NCBI RefSeq assembly: GCF_002964605.1
Contig: NZ_PQDH01000004.1
Span: 300,225-364,224, forward strand
DNA: 64,000 nucleotides
Direction of reading: 5' to 3'
Origin: Vallitalea okinawensis
Lineage (GTDB): Bacteria > Bacillota > Clostridia > Lachnospirales > PQDH01
Part shown: in pieces, positions 54,773-63,865 of the stretch
Position numbering within the stretch: the first letter of the stretch is position 1
Layout of the letters: the number at the start of each line of letters is the position of its first letter
Translations under genes and position numbers: made by a program
The notes under the pieces: model-generated
What the model was told of the DNA's origin: nothing
The model's input: the letters and a program-made list of their open reading frames with translations, nothing else
Database searches by the model: none

Positions 54773-56254
54773 ATGCCGAAGAACTATTACAAAGAACTGA
54801 ATACTATTGTCATTTACATAGAAAGTAACTTAAAAGACAAAATATCCTATACCCACTTCGCTCAAGCTGTGGGCTTTTCAATACCTCATATTAGAGAGAT
54901 ATTTAAAGCAAGATTTAAAAAGCCTCTGGCAAGATACATTCTTGAGAGAAAGGTATCTCATATCGCATATGAATTATCTAAAAGCGATAATACATTAACT
55001 ACCTTGGCTCTAGAATATGGTTTTGAAACCTATGAGGTTTTCATACGTGCATTTAAACGAATAACGGGAATGACACCTAGCAAATTTCGTAAAAGTTCTT
55101 GCTTCGCGGCAATTGGATATATATCATCAGGAGTATATGGACCGCTTATTTATTATAAAATTATGGAGGATGATGAAAAAATGCCTGCTATGAAAAACAG
55201 ATTTAGTGATTGTGTACTTTCGAGTGTTCCAGCTGTCAACTTTGGAGGGGGTGTGAGGTCTACATTTCCGGCCTGTTTACAGACCTGTTTAGAGTATTTG
55301 GGTCAAGATATTGATTACGACTACCTTATGACTGTTAGTGGTACAGCCTTTAGACTCCGCTGGAATACTGAGTGTATTGATGGTGGCAATATAGGTATTT
55401 TGAATATTTTTGATGATCCATACAAGCCTTTTAATTTATGCTTTAAAGCTTGTGGACGAACATATAATATACTTAAGAAAGAAGATAACATGACAAAAGA
55501 AGATTTCATTCAATTTATTATGAAAGAAATCCAAGAAGGAAAGCCTTGCATAGCTTTGGGAATTGTAGGACCACCAGAAGCTTGTGTTATTACAGGATAC
55601 CGTGATAATGGGGAAAAATTACTTGGTTATAGTCTGTTTCAAAACGATCCCTCATTTTGTGCCAATACGATCATTGAAGATTCAGGATATTTTGCTTGCA
55701 GTGATTGGTGGCAAAACGGAGAAAACGGCGATATTAAACCTGTTTTCTCTATAGGGCAATATAAAGATTATACAATAGACATCCATGAAATTATTAGACA
55801 AGCAATAGGCGTTATGGGTGATCGAAACATCAAACAATATGCAAGTGGGCAAAACGCTTATAGTGAAGTTATAAATTTTATTTTAGATGATGATAAGTGG
55901 TTGAACTCCAAACTTGATGCAACTTTGTTTGAACAGGTTGTAGTCTATGGGGATGCAATGGTGATGCTTTGCAACAGGGCTTCTGCTGCAACTTTTTTTA
56001 CAAACTATTCAACTCCTAATTCCCAACTCAAAGAGTTACTCAATCAAATATCAAAGAAGCTAAAGCAGATCGCTGAACTTCCAGAAAAAATGTGCAATGT
56101 TCCTCCGATGGGATGGAATATGAGCAGGGAAATGATAGATTGTATTTGTAAGTCAGAAATACGGAAGAAAATAGCTAATTATTTCCTTGAAGCAAAAAAA
56201 TTAGAAGGTGAGATTATCGATTTATTTACAGAAGCATTGGCTTTAGATATATGA
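54773..56254 (+). CDS. AraC-type DNA-binding domain fused to BtrH-N/cysteine-peptidase-like domain
   Basis: 493 residues. ATG 54773 is 12 nt after AAGGAG, a long spacing; no better start is seen. Residues about 10-110 are an AraC/XylS double helix-turn-helix (YTHFAQAVGFSIPHIREIF, FIRAFKRITGMTPSKFR). Residues about 160-370 resemble the BtrH N-terminal papain-like fold: PACLQTCLEYLGQDIDYDYLMTVSG with a Cys near the start and GPPEACVITGYRDNGEKLLGY later. The last 110 residues are helical. Probably a one-component regulator that senses a small ligand. Family assignment of the second part is tentative. Confidence 0.75.
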   Translation: MPKNYYKELNTIVIYIESNLKDKISYTHFAQAVGFSIPHIREIFKARFKKPLARYILERKVSHIAYELSKSDNTLTTLALEYGFETYEVFIRAFKRITGMTPSKFRKSSCFAAIGYISSGVYGPLIYYKIMEDDEKMPAMKNRFSDCVLSSVPAVNFGGGVRSTFPACLQTCLEYLGQDIDYDYLMTVSGTAFRLRWNTECIDGGNIGILNIFDDPYKPFNLCFKACGRTYNILKKEDNMTKEDFIQFIMKEIQEGKPCIALGIVGPPEACVITGYRDNGEKLLGYSLFQNDPSFCANTIIEDSGYFACSDWWQNGENGDIKPVFSIGQYKDYTIDIHEIIRQAIGVMGDRNIKQYASGQNAYSEVINFILDDDKWLNSKLDATLFEQVVVYGDAMVMLCNRASAATFFTNYSTPNSQLKELLNQISKKLKQIAELPEKMCNVPPMGWNMSREMIDCICKSEIRKKIANYFLEAKKLEGEIIDLFTEALALDI

Positions 56255-56383
56255 TATGTTTATAAGCTGTATAGACATGTCTTGTTACTGTAACATTTAA
56301 CACTAATCAACATATAATATTAATTAGTTTAGAAGAGTATTTATAAGGAATACTATGATTATATATAGCAAGGAGGAATAATA

Positions 56384-56737
56384 ATGAGATTTCAAGAGAA
56401 AAAATTACCAGAGGGAGCAGTAAAAGTTGGTGAAACACCTTTAATGAACGAGGAAACGGTTTTAAAACCTATTTTAAATAAACATATGGCTCCTAGAGGA
56501 AAATATGGTTATGTAGTTGTTGAAAAGGGTAGTTTACAATTCGTATGGGAAGATAATATTGAAGATGTACTATTATGCGATAAAGAACATCCAATTGTTA
56601 TTACTCCAGAAAGATATCATCATGTCATCATAACCGGTGAAGTAGAATTTAAAGTTGAGTTTTATAAAGTTAAGGATATAAGTGACGAAAAACTAGACGA
56701 AGAGTCTGTTCGACCTGGAGAGCAATTTGTTAAATAG
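56384..56737 (+). CDS. DUF1971 (TehB/YeaR-like) cupin-fold protein
   Basis: 117 residues; AAGGAGGAA before ATG. The sequence LPEGAVKVGETPLMNEETV, GKYGYVVVEKGSLQFVWED, PERYHHVIITGEVEFKVEFYKV fits the DUF1971 pattern of small cupin-like proteins, related to the C-terminus of some tellurite-resistance TehB proteins and E. coli YeaR. Enzymatic role not established; perhaps stress-related. Followed by a terminator. Confidence 0.85.
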   Translation: MRFQEKKLPEGAVKVGETPLMNEETVLKPILNKHMAPRGKYGYVVVEKGSLQFVWEDNIEDVLLCDKEHPIVITPERYHHVIITGEVEFKVEFYKVKDISDEKLDEESVRPGEQFVK

Positions 56738-56775
56738 ATGAGTAATGCGTTTATAGAAATGATAAAGATTGACGA

Positions 56776-56803
56776 GGGTCCTAATAGTTTATTAGGACTT
56801 TTC
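56776..56803 (+). terminator. Intrinsic terminator after the DUF1971 gene
   Basis: GTCCTAATA (56778-56786), loop GTT, TATTAGGAC (56790-56798), then TTTTC. Confidence 0.88.
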
Positions 56804-56858
56804 TATTTACTAAAGAATATTCAAAGGAAAAAAATATTCCAGTTGAGAGAGTAAGGGG

Positions 56859-56887
56859 TTACCCGTAAACTCAGAGTTTACGGGTAA
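56859..56887 (-). repeat. Perfect 12-bp inverted repeat downstream of the short alaS
   Basis: TTACCCGTAAAC (56859-56870), loop TCAGA, GTTTACGGGTAA (56876-56887). No T tract on either side; probably helps end the minus-strand alaS transcript. Confidence 0.7.
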
Positions 56888-56908
56888 ATCCATGTTCAAA
56901 ATAGATTA

Positions 56909-58675
56909 TTATTGTATAGTAGCCTTAATTCTCCGAACACCTGATGAGGAACTTTCCTCCTTAAGTATTTTGAAAGACCCTAATTTGCGTGTATTTTCTA
57001 TATGCGGTCCTCCACAAATTTCTTTTGAATAGCCATCAATAGTATAGACTTTAACTTTTCTGCCGTATTTATTATCTAAAACCCCTACTGCACCAGAGTT
57101 TTTTGCTTCTTCTAAGCTCATTTCTTTACAAGTAATATTAATCTCTTTTTGTATAGCTTCATTTACAATGTCGCTGACTTTGATGAGTTCATCTTTGGTT
57201 AATTTACGATGAAATGAAAAATCAAATCGTAAGCGTTCTGACGTAATATTACTTCCTTTTTGATAAATACTGTCACCCAAAACAGTTCTAAGCGCGCCAT
57301 TTAATAGATGGGTTGCTGTATGAAGTTTGGTTGTTTGTACACTGTTATCAGCCATCCCTCCTTTAAATTTTGCTTCTGCTCCTTGACGTGACTTCTCTTG
57401 ATGCTCTTTGAACTTTTCATAAAAACCGTCCATATCCACCATTATCCCTTTTTCAGATGCAAGCTCCTGGGTAAATTCAATAGGGAAACCAAAAGTGTCA
57501 TACAGCTTAAAAGCGAGTTCGCTACTCAATATTGAACTACTAGAAATATGATTAAAATATTTTTCTGCTTGCTTTAAACCTCTATCAATTGTTTTGGCAA
57601 ACAAAGTTGATTCTTTATTAAGCTGTGTTAAAATAAACTCCTTGTTCTCAGAAAGTTCTGGATAAACATCACAGTACATAGAAATAATTTTATCTGCTAT
57701 TTCACAAACAATATTATCAGCACCAAGTTTTTTACAATGTCTAATAGCACGCCTGATAAGTCTTCTTAAGATATATCCTTGCTCAGTATTGGAAGGCGTT
57801 ATTGCTTTCTGATCACCAAGAATAAATGTAGCAGCTCTGATATGCTCGCAAATAATTCGGAATGATTTTTCGTTATCTTCTATCATTTTTACACCTGTTA
57901 GTTCTTCTACCTTTTCAATGATAGGTATAAATAACTCAGTTCTGTAAACTGTATTCTTACCATTCATGATAGCCAAAACACGCTCAAAACCCATTCCAGT
58001 ATCAACATTTTTCTGTTTTAAAATAGAATAAGTGCCATCAGCATTCTTGTTATATTCCATAAATACATTATTCCATATCTCCACATATTTTCCGCAATTA
58101 CATGCAGGACCACATGTTTCACTACATTTTGCTTTTCCTGAATCAAAGAATATTTCGGTGTCTGGTCCACAAGGTCCTGTCAACCCAGCAGGACCCCACC
58201 AATTTTCTTTTCTTCCATAAAAGAAAATCTGATGATCCTTTAAGCCTTTTTCCATCCATATTTCATAGGACTCATCATCTCGAGGAACATTTTCATCTCC
58301 TTCATAAACTGTAACAGCTATGTTTTCAATGGGAATGTTTAATTTTGTGGTTAGAAAATCATAACTCATTGAAATTGATTCAGCCTTAAAGTAATCCCCA
58401 AGGGACCAGTTCCCGAGCATTTCAAAAAAGGTTAAATGAGTTAAATCACCAACCTCATCAATATCACAGGTACGTACACATTTTTGAATGTCTACAAGTC
58501 TTTTCCCTAGCGGATGTTTTTCACCTAGTAGATATGGAATTAAGGGATGCATACCTGCAGTTGTAAACAATACACTGGGGTCATTATCAGGTAATAGTGA
58601 AGCAGAGGCAATTGTTTTATGACCTCTTTCTTCAAAAAATTCAATATACATTTGCCTAAGTTCGTTTGCTTTCAT
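56909..58675 (-). CDS. alaS: Short alanyl-tRNA synthetase lacking the C-Ala domain
   Basis: 588 residues from the second ATG (58675), because GAGGAG abuts the first one (58684). The class II catalytic core is complete ([45 protein letters not shown]), as is the editing domain: [11 protein letters not shown] (HxxxH) and CGGPHIENT (CxxxH). The protein ends right after GVRRIKA, where the normal 870-880-residue enzyme continues with a linker and the DHHA1 C-Ala domain. The upstream T-box with Ala codon supports true alanine-tRNA function. Likely a second AlaRS beside a full-length one elsewhere. Confidence 0.9.
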   Translation of the reverse strand: MKANELRQMYIEFFEERGHKTIASASLLPDNDPSVLFTTAGMHPLIPYLLGEKHPLGKRLVDIQKCVRTCDIDEVGDLTHLTFFEMLGNWSLGDYFKAESISMSYDFLTTKLNIPIENIAVTVYEGDENVPRDDESYEIWMEKGLKDHQIFFYGRKENWWGPAGLTGPCGPDTEIFFDSGKAKCSETCGPACNCGKYVEIWNNVFMEYNKNADGTYSILKQKNVDTGMGFERVLAIMNGKNTVYRTELFIPIIEKVEELTGVKMIEDNEKSFRIICEHIRAATFILGDQKAITPSNTEQGYILRRLIRRAIRHCKKLGADNIVCEIADKIISMYCDVYPELSENKEFILTQLNKESTLFAKTIDRGLKQAEKYFNHISSSSILSSELAFKLYDTFGFPIEFTQELASEKGIMVDMDGFYEKFKEHQEKSRQGAEAKFKGGMADNSVQTTKLHTATHLLNGALRTVLGDSIYQKGSNITSERLRFDFSFHRKLTKDELIKVSDIVNEAIQKEINITCKEMSLEEAKNSGAVGVLDNKYGRKVKVYTIDGYSKEICGGPHIENTRKLGSFKILKEESSSSGVRRIKATIQ

Positions 58676-58711
58676 TAATTTCATCTCCTCTATTAATATT
58701 TATTTCAAAAT

Positions 58712-59006
58712 AAAAAAGTCCTAAGTCGAATATGAAATTCAACTTAGGACGAACTAACAAGCCCGCGTTACCACCTAACTTCAGAGAATAACTCTGCACT
58801 CTGCCGGTACAGAGCAAGACCCGATACCGCTATCCCTTTATACGGCGGATACTCCGTCGAAGCCTACTTAGATTACTCTGTTCGGTTCGCAGCTCCAAGA
58901 CTGCTTCAATATCACTCTTGTAAAGACTCTCAGCTCAGCATACAATGCCTCTATCTTCTCTCTGTGACTCAAGTTGATATTTACTATCTCTCTTCATAGC
59001 TTTTAG
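58712..59006 (-). promoter_or_regulatory. T-box riboswitch leader with alanine specifier
   Basis: Minus strand: Stem I with AGTA and GAA-GCA, GCA being an Ala codon, consistent with the alaS downstream. T-box TTAGGTGGTAACGCGGGC lies at 58761-58778. Terminator: GTCCTAAGT/ACTTAGGAC plus GAAT/ATTC at 58718-58750, then T6. Confidence 0.95.
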
Positions 59007-59024
59007 AATTATTTAATTTTAACT

Positions 59025-59052
59025 AGTATAACATAGATTATTTTTCTGTCAA
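59025..59052 (-). promoter_or_regulatory. SigA promoter for the alaS T-box transcript
   Basis: Minus strand TTGACA (59052-59047), 16-bp spacer, TATACT (59030-59025), about 20 nt before Stem I. Confidence 0.8.
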
Positions 59053-59156
59053 GTACATATAAGATTATTTATTTATTATATGCATGATAATTAGATAAAT
59101 AAATATTAAACTACACATAATGTAATTAAATAGAATCATCATAATAAAGTAAATAC

Positions 59157-59174
59157 TTAACAATCATTGTTGAA
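59157..59174 (+). promoter_or_regulatory. Inverted repeat in the adhE leader
   Basis: TTAACAAT, C, ATTGTTGA: eight-base arms with one G-T. Half-sites resemble Rex (TTGTTAA) but point the wrong way, so a Rex site is not claimed. Close to the adhE ribosome-binding site. Confidence 0.4.
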
Positions 59175-59186
59175 AGGGTGTCATAA

Positions 59187-61769
59187 ATGAAGGTAACTAA
59201 TGTAGATGAGTTGACGCGTAAAATAAATGAATTAAGAAAAGCACAAAAGCAATTTTCTACTTATTCTCAAGAACAGGTAGATGAAATTTTTCGTCAAGCA
59301 GCTATGGCTGCCAATAATTCTAGGATTATGCTTGCAAAAATGGCAGTTGAAGAGACAGGAATGGGACTGATAGAAGATAAGGTAATAAAAAATCATTTTG
59401 CTTCAGAATATATTTATAATAAATATAAGAATGATAAAACATGTGGTGTTATAGAGAGGGATAACTCATTTGGAATTACAAAGGTTGCAGATCCTATTGG
59501 TATAATTGCTGCTGTTGTGCCAACCACTAATCCAACGTCAACTGCTATATTTAAGGCATTAATTGCGCTAAAGACAAGGAATGGTATTATATTTTCACCC
59601 CATCCAAGAGCAAAAGGTTGTACTATTACAGCAGCTAAAATTGTCCTTGAAGCTGCAGAAAAGGCTGGTGCTCCAAAAGGAATTATTGGATGGATTGATG
59701 AACCTTCAGTTGAGTTATCAGCAGAAGTAATGAAGCAATCAGACTTAATTCTTGCAACAGGTGGTCCGGGAATGGTTAGAGCCGCATACTCCTCAGGGAA
59801 ACCGGCAATTGGTGTTGGAGCTGGTAATACTCCCGCAATTATCGATGATACAGCTCATATTAAAATGGCTGTAAGCTCTATATTATTATCAAAAAGTTTT
59901 GATCATGGTGTCATATGCGCTTCAGAACAAGCAGTATTAGTGTTAGATGTTGTTTATGAAGAAGTAAAAGATGAGTTTTCACAAAGAGGTGGCTACTTAC
60001 TTAAAGATGAAGAGATTGAAAAGGTAAGAGGAATAATACTGAATAATGGGAAATTAAATGCCAATATTGTTGGACAGTCAGCTCTAAAAATTGCTGAAAT
60101 GGCTGGTATAACGGTTCCAGAGGATACAAAGGTTTTAATTGGTGAAGTTGAATCTGTTGAACTTGAAGAACCATTCTCTCACGAAAAATTATCACCTATC
60201 TTAGCCATGTATCGGGTAAATACTTTTGATGAGGCACTAACAAAATCCGTTCGATTAGTAGAGCTTGGAGGTTTAGGACATACATCAGTACTTTATACAG
60301 ATCAAATAAAATCCAAAGATAGAATTGAAAAATTCAGTCAAGCCATGAAAACAGGAAGAACAATCATTAACATGCCATCATCACAAGGGGCAATTGGTGA
60401 TTTATATAACTTCAAACTGGCACCATCATTGACTCTTGGCTGCGGTTCTTGGGGTGGTAACTCCGTAACAGAAAATGTCGGGGTCAAACATCTGATTAAC
60501 ATCAAGAGTGTAGCTGAGAGGAGAGAAAATATGCTCTGGTATAGGATTCCGGATAAAGTATACTTCAAATACGGATGCCTTGGTATAGCATTAGAAGAAT
60601 TAAAAGATATGCAAAAAAAGAAGGTATTTATTGTAACAGATAAAGTACTCTATGACTTGGGATTTGTAGAGAAGATAACCCATATCTTAGATGAGTTAGA
60701 TATTGACCATACAGTATTCTTTGATGTTGAACCAGACCCAACACTTGCTATAGCTAGAAAGGGTGCGGATGAGATGAGAAACTTTGAACCTGACACCATA
60801 ATTGCCTTAGGTGGTGGTTCACCAATGGATGCTGCTAAAATCATGTGGGTAATGTATGAACATCCAGACGTTCGATTTGAAGATCTCGCTATGCGATTTA
60901 TGGATATAAGAAAACGTGTCTATCGTTTTCCTAAGTTAGGACAAAAGTCTATTATGGTTGCTATTCCTACATCAGCAGGTACTGGTTCTGAAGTCACTCC
61001 ATTTGCAGTCATTACCGATGAGCAAGAAAGTATTAAGTACCCGCTGGCAGATTATGAATTAACCCCCAATATAGCCATTATTGATAGTGAGCTTATGATG
61101 AATATGCCGAAAGGATTAACAGCTGCTTCTGGCATTGATGCCTTAACCCATGCTATTGAAGCTTATGTGTCTATATTAGCGTCTGAGTATACCAACGGTC
61201 AAGCATTAGAAGCTATAAGATTAATATTTAAGTATTTACCAGATGCTTATCATGAGGGAACAACGAATATCAAAGCAAGAGAAAAAATGGCACATGCTTC
61301 AACTGTAGCAGGAATGGCTTTTGCTAATGCTTTCTTAGGAATATGTCATTCAATGGCACATAAATTAGGTTCTATGCACCACCTACCACATGGTATTGCT
61401 AATGGATTATTGATAAACGAAGTTATTCGTTTTAACGCTGTGGACAATCCAAGAAAACAAGCGGCATTTCCACAATATAAATACCCTAATGTTAAATGGA
61501 GATATGCTAGAATTGCAGATCATTTACAATTAGGTGGTAATACTGAAGAGGAAAAGGTAGAGCTTTTAATAAAGGCTATTGATAAGCTAAATGCAAAAGT
61601 TAATATTCCAAAATCCATTAAAGAAGCAGGAGTTTCCGAAAAAAAATTCTATGAAACATTAGATGAAATGTGTGAGCAAGCTTTTGATGATCAATGTACA
61701 GGTACAAATCCTAGATACCCTCTTATGAGTGAAATAAGGGAAATGTATGAAAATGCTTTTAATAAATAA
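59187..61769 (+). CDS. adhE: Bifunctional acetaldehyde-CoA / alcohol dehydrogenase AdhE
   Basis: 860 residues; AAAGGGTG upstream. Residues 1-440: CoA-acylating aldehyde dehydrogenase with VPTTNPTST, GGPGMVRAAYSSGKPA and catalytic Cys in GVICASEQ (about 245). Residues 455-860: iron-dependent alcohol dehydrogenase with ALGGGSPMDAAK, IPTSAGTGSEVTPF and iron-binding His in GICHSMAHKLGSMHHLPHG. Reduces acetyl-CoA to ethanol with two NADH during fermentation, forming spirosomes in other bacteria. No terminator of classic form after it. Confidence 0.97.
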   Translation: MKVTNVDELTRKINELRKAQKQFSTYSQEQVDEIFRQAAMAANNSRIMLAKMAVEETGMGLIEDKVIKNHFASEYIYNKYKNDKTCGVIERDNSFGITKVADPIGIIAAVVPTTNPTSTAIFKALIALKTRNGIIFSPHPRAKGCTITAAKIVLEAAEKAGAPKGIIGWIDEPSVELSAEVMKQSDLILATGGPGMVRAAYSSGKPAIGVGAGNTPAIIDDTAHIKMAVSSILLSKSFDHGVICASEQAVLVLDVVYEEVKDEFSQRGGYLLKDEEIEKVRGIILNNGKLNANIVGQSALKIAEMAGITVPEDTKVLIGEVESVELEEPFSHEKLSPILAMYRVNTFDEALTKSVRLVELGGLGHTSVLYTDQIKSKDRIEKFSQAMKTGRTIINMPSSQGAIGDLYNFKLAPSLTLGCGSWGGNSVTENVGVKHLINIKSVAERRENMLWYRIPDKVYFKYGCLGIALEELKDMQKKKVFIVTDKVLYDLGFVEKITHILDELDIDHTVFFDVEPDPTLAIARKGADEMRNFEPDTIIALGGGSPMDAAKIMWVMYEHPDVRFEDLAMRFMDIRKRVYRFPKLGQKSIMVAIPTSAGTGSEVTPFAVITDEQESIKYPLADYELTPNIAIIDSELMMNMPKGLTAASGIDALTHAIEAYVSILASEYTNGQALEAIRLIFKYLPDAYHEGTTNIKAREKMAHASTVAGMAFANAFLGICHSMAHKLGSMHHLPHGIANGLLINEVIRFNAVDNPRKQAAFPQYKYPNVKWRYARIADHLQLGGNTEEEKVELLIKAIDKLNAKVNIPKSIKEAGVSEKKFYETLDEMCEQAFDDQCTGTNPRYPLMSEIREMYENAFNK

Positions 61770-61847
61770 CTTCTTTACACTTTCCCTTTAAAAAGGGAGA
61801 TATGTCGAAAAGGATGAACAAGAGATAATTATGAAGAATTAAAAAAG

Positions 61848-61885
61848 AATGGTCAAGACTAAAATATACTTTAGTCTTGACCATT
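61848..61885 (-). terminator. Minus-strand intrinsic terminator with no annotated gene upstream
   Basis: Perfect 16-bp stem (61848-61863 with 61870-61885), 6-nt loop. Only the minus-strand product has a T tract (CTTTTTT), so it is oriented to stop transcription coming from the right. The only candidate there is a small reading frame beginning with ATG at 61882 behind GAGGTGGGGG. Confidence 0.7.
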
Positions 61886-61929
61886 ACCCCCACCTCTTTA
61901 GACGTATTCATCCTCCTTGCAGAAAACAC

Positions 61930-61958
61930 TTGATTGCATATCAAAAGTATGGTATAAA
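61930..61958 (+). promoter_or_regulatory. SigA promoter for the nucleosidase gene
   Basis: TTGATT (61930-61935), 17-bp spacer, TATAAA (61953-61958) with TG one base upstream (extended -10). Confidence 0.7.
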
Positions 61959-62027
61959 TAACTATCGAACAATTTTTATTGATTTGTAAATAATGTTCGA
62001 ATATAGTTTACCAAGGAGGATAAAAGA

Positions 62028-62933
62028 ATGATCAAAAAGTTAAATGCATTGATAGCAGTAATGGTAGTGTATATGATGATTTTTACTGGCTGTACAGTAA
62101 CTTCTGCGAGTACTACAGAGTCTAAAGAGGTTACAGTATCCTCAGAACAAGTAACAGAAACTGTAATAACAGAACCGGTTATTAAAATGATGAATACAAT
62201 TGGTATCATCGGTGCTATGGAAGAAGAAGTAACAATTTTAAAAGATAAAATGGATATTGAAAAAAAAGTACAGGTAGCAGGAATGACATTCTACCAAGGT
62301 ACATTACATAATCAAAATATTATTTTGGCTCGTTCGGGTGTGGGTAAGGTTAATGCAGCTACATGCGCACAGCTTATGATTACATTATTTGATATTGACT
62401 ATTTAATAAATTCTGGTGTAGCAGGTGGAATGTACGAAGAATTAAAACAAGGTGATATTGTAATATCTACAGATGCAGTACAGCATGATTTTGATGTAAC
62501 AGCACTAGGAGAGCCTTTAGGAGAAATATCAAGATTAGGTATTACATACTTTGAGGCAGATGAGGATTTAATTAACCTATCCGAAAAAGCAGCTGAAAGC
62601 ATCAACTTAGAAGATGTGAAAGTGTTTAAAGGTCGTATTGCAAGTGGTGACCAATTCGTAGCAGGTGGAGCTTTAGAAGAAAGAATTCAAACAAACTTTG
62701 CTCCTTACGCAGTTGAGATGGAAGGTGCAGCCATTGCACATGTTGCTTACTTAAATGAAATACCATATGTTATCATTCGTGCTATTTCAGATAATGCTGA
62801 TGGTGAAGCTGAATTATCTTACCCTGAGTTCTTACCGATAGCAGCAAAAAATGCAAGCACATTATTAGAGGAAATTATTCGACTTGCAGAAGAAGAACTT
62901 CCAGTACTTTCTCCATCTGTAGAGTTAAAATAG
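62028..62933 (+). CDS. Exported lipoprotein 5'-methylthioadenosine/S-adenosylhomocysteine nucleosidase
   Basis: 301 residues; AAGGAGGATA before ATG. Residues 1-22 form a lipoprotein signal (hydrophobic core then FTGC), followed by a Ser/Thr/Glu/Val linker of about 30 residues. Residues about 57-290 are a complete MTAN/Pfs domain: GIIGAMEEEV (catalytic Glu), GVAGG, EMEGAAIAHVAY (substrate Glu) and RAISDNAD (catalytic Asp). The family is normally cytosolic; here the enzyme should be tethered outside, hydrolysing extracellular MTA, SAH or similar nucleosides to adenine and a thioribose. Followed by a strong terminator. Confidence 0.9.
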   Translation: MIKKLNALIAVMVVYMMIFTGCTVTSASTTESKEVTVSSEQVTETVITEPVIKMMNTIGIIGAMEEEVTILKDKMDIEKKVQVAGMTFYQGTLHNQNIILARSGVGKVNAATCAQLMITLFDIDYLINSGVAGGMYEELKQGDIVISTDAVQHDFDVTALGEPLGEISRLGITYFEADEDLINLSEKAAESINLEDVKVFKGRIASGDQFVAGGALEERIQTNFAPYAVEMEGAAIAHVAYLNEIPYVIIRAISDNADGEAELSYPEFLPIAAKNASTLLEEIIRLAEEELPVLSPSVELK

Positions 62934-62973
62934 AAAATAAACTAAACTTATAAGAGAGTTTCTGTTAAATATA

Positions 62974-63018
62974 AGCCATGTTAATTCAGTTTTCATACTT
63001 GATTAACATGGCTTTTTG
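62974..63018 (+). terminator. Intrinsic terminator after the nucleosidase gene
   Basis: AGCCATGTTAAT (62974-62985) with ATTAACATGGCT (63002-63013), 12 perfect pairs, then TTTTG. Lies between convergent genes. Confidence 0.9.
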
Positions 63019-63047
63019 TATGTTTAGGTGCAAATGGTTTAGTGGTC

Positions 63048-63782
63048 CTATATGTCATTGTAATCTTTTACGGCAATATAAAATTCTATAAAATCAAAAT
63101 CATTGAAGAAAAGCTGTTTTAAATCATGTACTTCAACAATTTCGCCTATTAATCTTAGATTGTTTTCCTCAGCGAACCTATTAATTAAACTTATAAAAAA
63201 GCTATTCTCAACTAGCTTTTCTCTAGGATAGAAACAATGTATAAAAGTATCATGGGAATAAACAAAATCTTCATTCTCAGAAACTTCGATATGAACATCA
63301 TAACCCTCTAAGGTTTCTGTGTCAAAGTTTGTTATAAACAACTGTTTGCCTTGCATGTCTTTTGAAATTGAAAAGTTTGAAGGGGCGGGTGTATCCACCT
63401 TTTTGAGCTTAAATACTCTTTGAATAAGTTGTAAATTCACTTCTCTTGAAGTTGGCATTTCATAAGTTTCTTTTAATACATCTCTTTGATAGTTAAGTTT
63501 TTCAATTTCATTATTGATTTGCTTTATATGCTTATCAATAATTTCTTTTTTATCATCAATAGCGTCTCTTTTTAGGAGTTCCTTTATTTCTGATATACTG
63601 AAACCCAAGTTTCTGTAAAAGTTGATTTTATATATTTTAAAGTAATCTTCATCGGTGAATGCGTTATAGTTATTATCATCTTTTTTAGTCTCAAGTAGAC
63701 CTTTCTTTTGCCAATGTCTTATGGTATCTTTACTAATTCCAATAAAATTACTTACTTGCCCCATTCTATATCTGTTATTCAT
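63048..63782 (-). CDS. MerR-family transcriptional regulator
   Basis: 244 residues; GGAGGTGG is 13 nt before ATG 63782, a long spacing. N-terminal MerR winged helix: YRMGQVSNFIGISKDTIRHWQKKGLL, then FRI-like YKINFYRNLGFSISEIKELL and a dimerisation coiled coil (KHIKQINNEIEKLNYQRDVLKE). C-terminal 130 residues are a beta-rich effector domain without metal-binding Cys clusters, so a drug or small-molecule sensor is more likely than a metal sensor. A MerR-type promoter faces away from it at 63835. Confidence 0.9.
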   Translation of the reverse strand: MNNRYRMGQVSNFIGISKDTIRHWQKKGLLETKKDDNNYNAFTDEDYFKIYKINFYRNLGFSISEIKELLKRDAIDDKKEIIDKHIKQINNEIEKLNYQRDVLKETYEMPTSREVNLQLIQRVFKLKKVDTPAPSNFSISKDMQGKQLFITNFDTETLEGYDVHIEVSENEDFVYSHDTFIHCFYPREKLVENSFFISLINRFAEENNLRLIGEIVEVHDLKQLFFNDFDFIEFYIAVKDYNDI

Positions 63783-63834
63783 CTTAGCATATCCACCTCC
63801 TAAAAATATTTTAACATAATTTTTAAATTTTATG

Positions 63835-63865
63835 TTGACTATTGACTTGGTCTACACCTTAGAAT
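63835..63865 (+). promoter_or_regulatory. Divergent MerR-type promoter with 19-bp spacer
   Basis: TTGACT (63835-63840), 19-bp spacer, TAGAAT (63860-63865). Overlong spacers of 19-20 bp are the hallmark of MerR-activated promoters. GGT-N4-ACC (63849-63858) lies in the spacer. The controlled gene would start at or beyond the window end. Confidence 0.65.

Noticed and set aside
59157..59174. Rex operator ahead of adhE
   Set aside because: The half-sites are in the opposite orientation and spacing to TTGTTAA-N4-TTAACAA; kept only as an inverted repeat.
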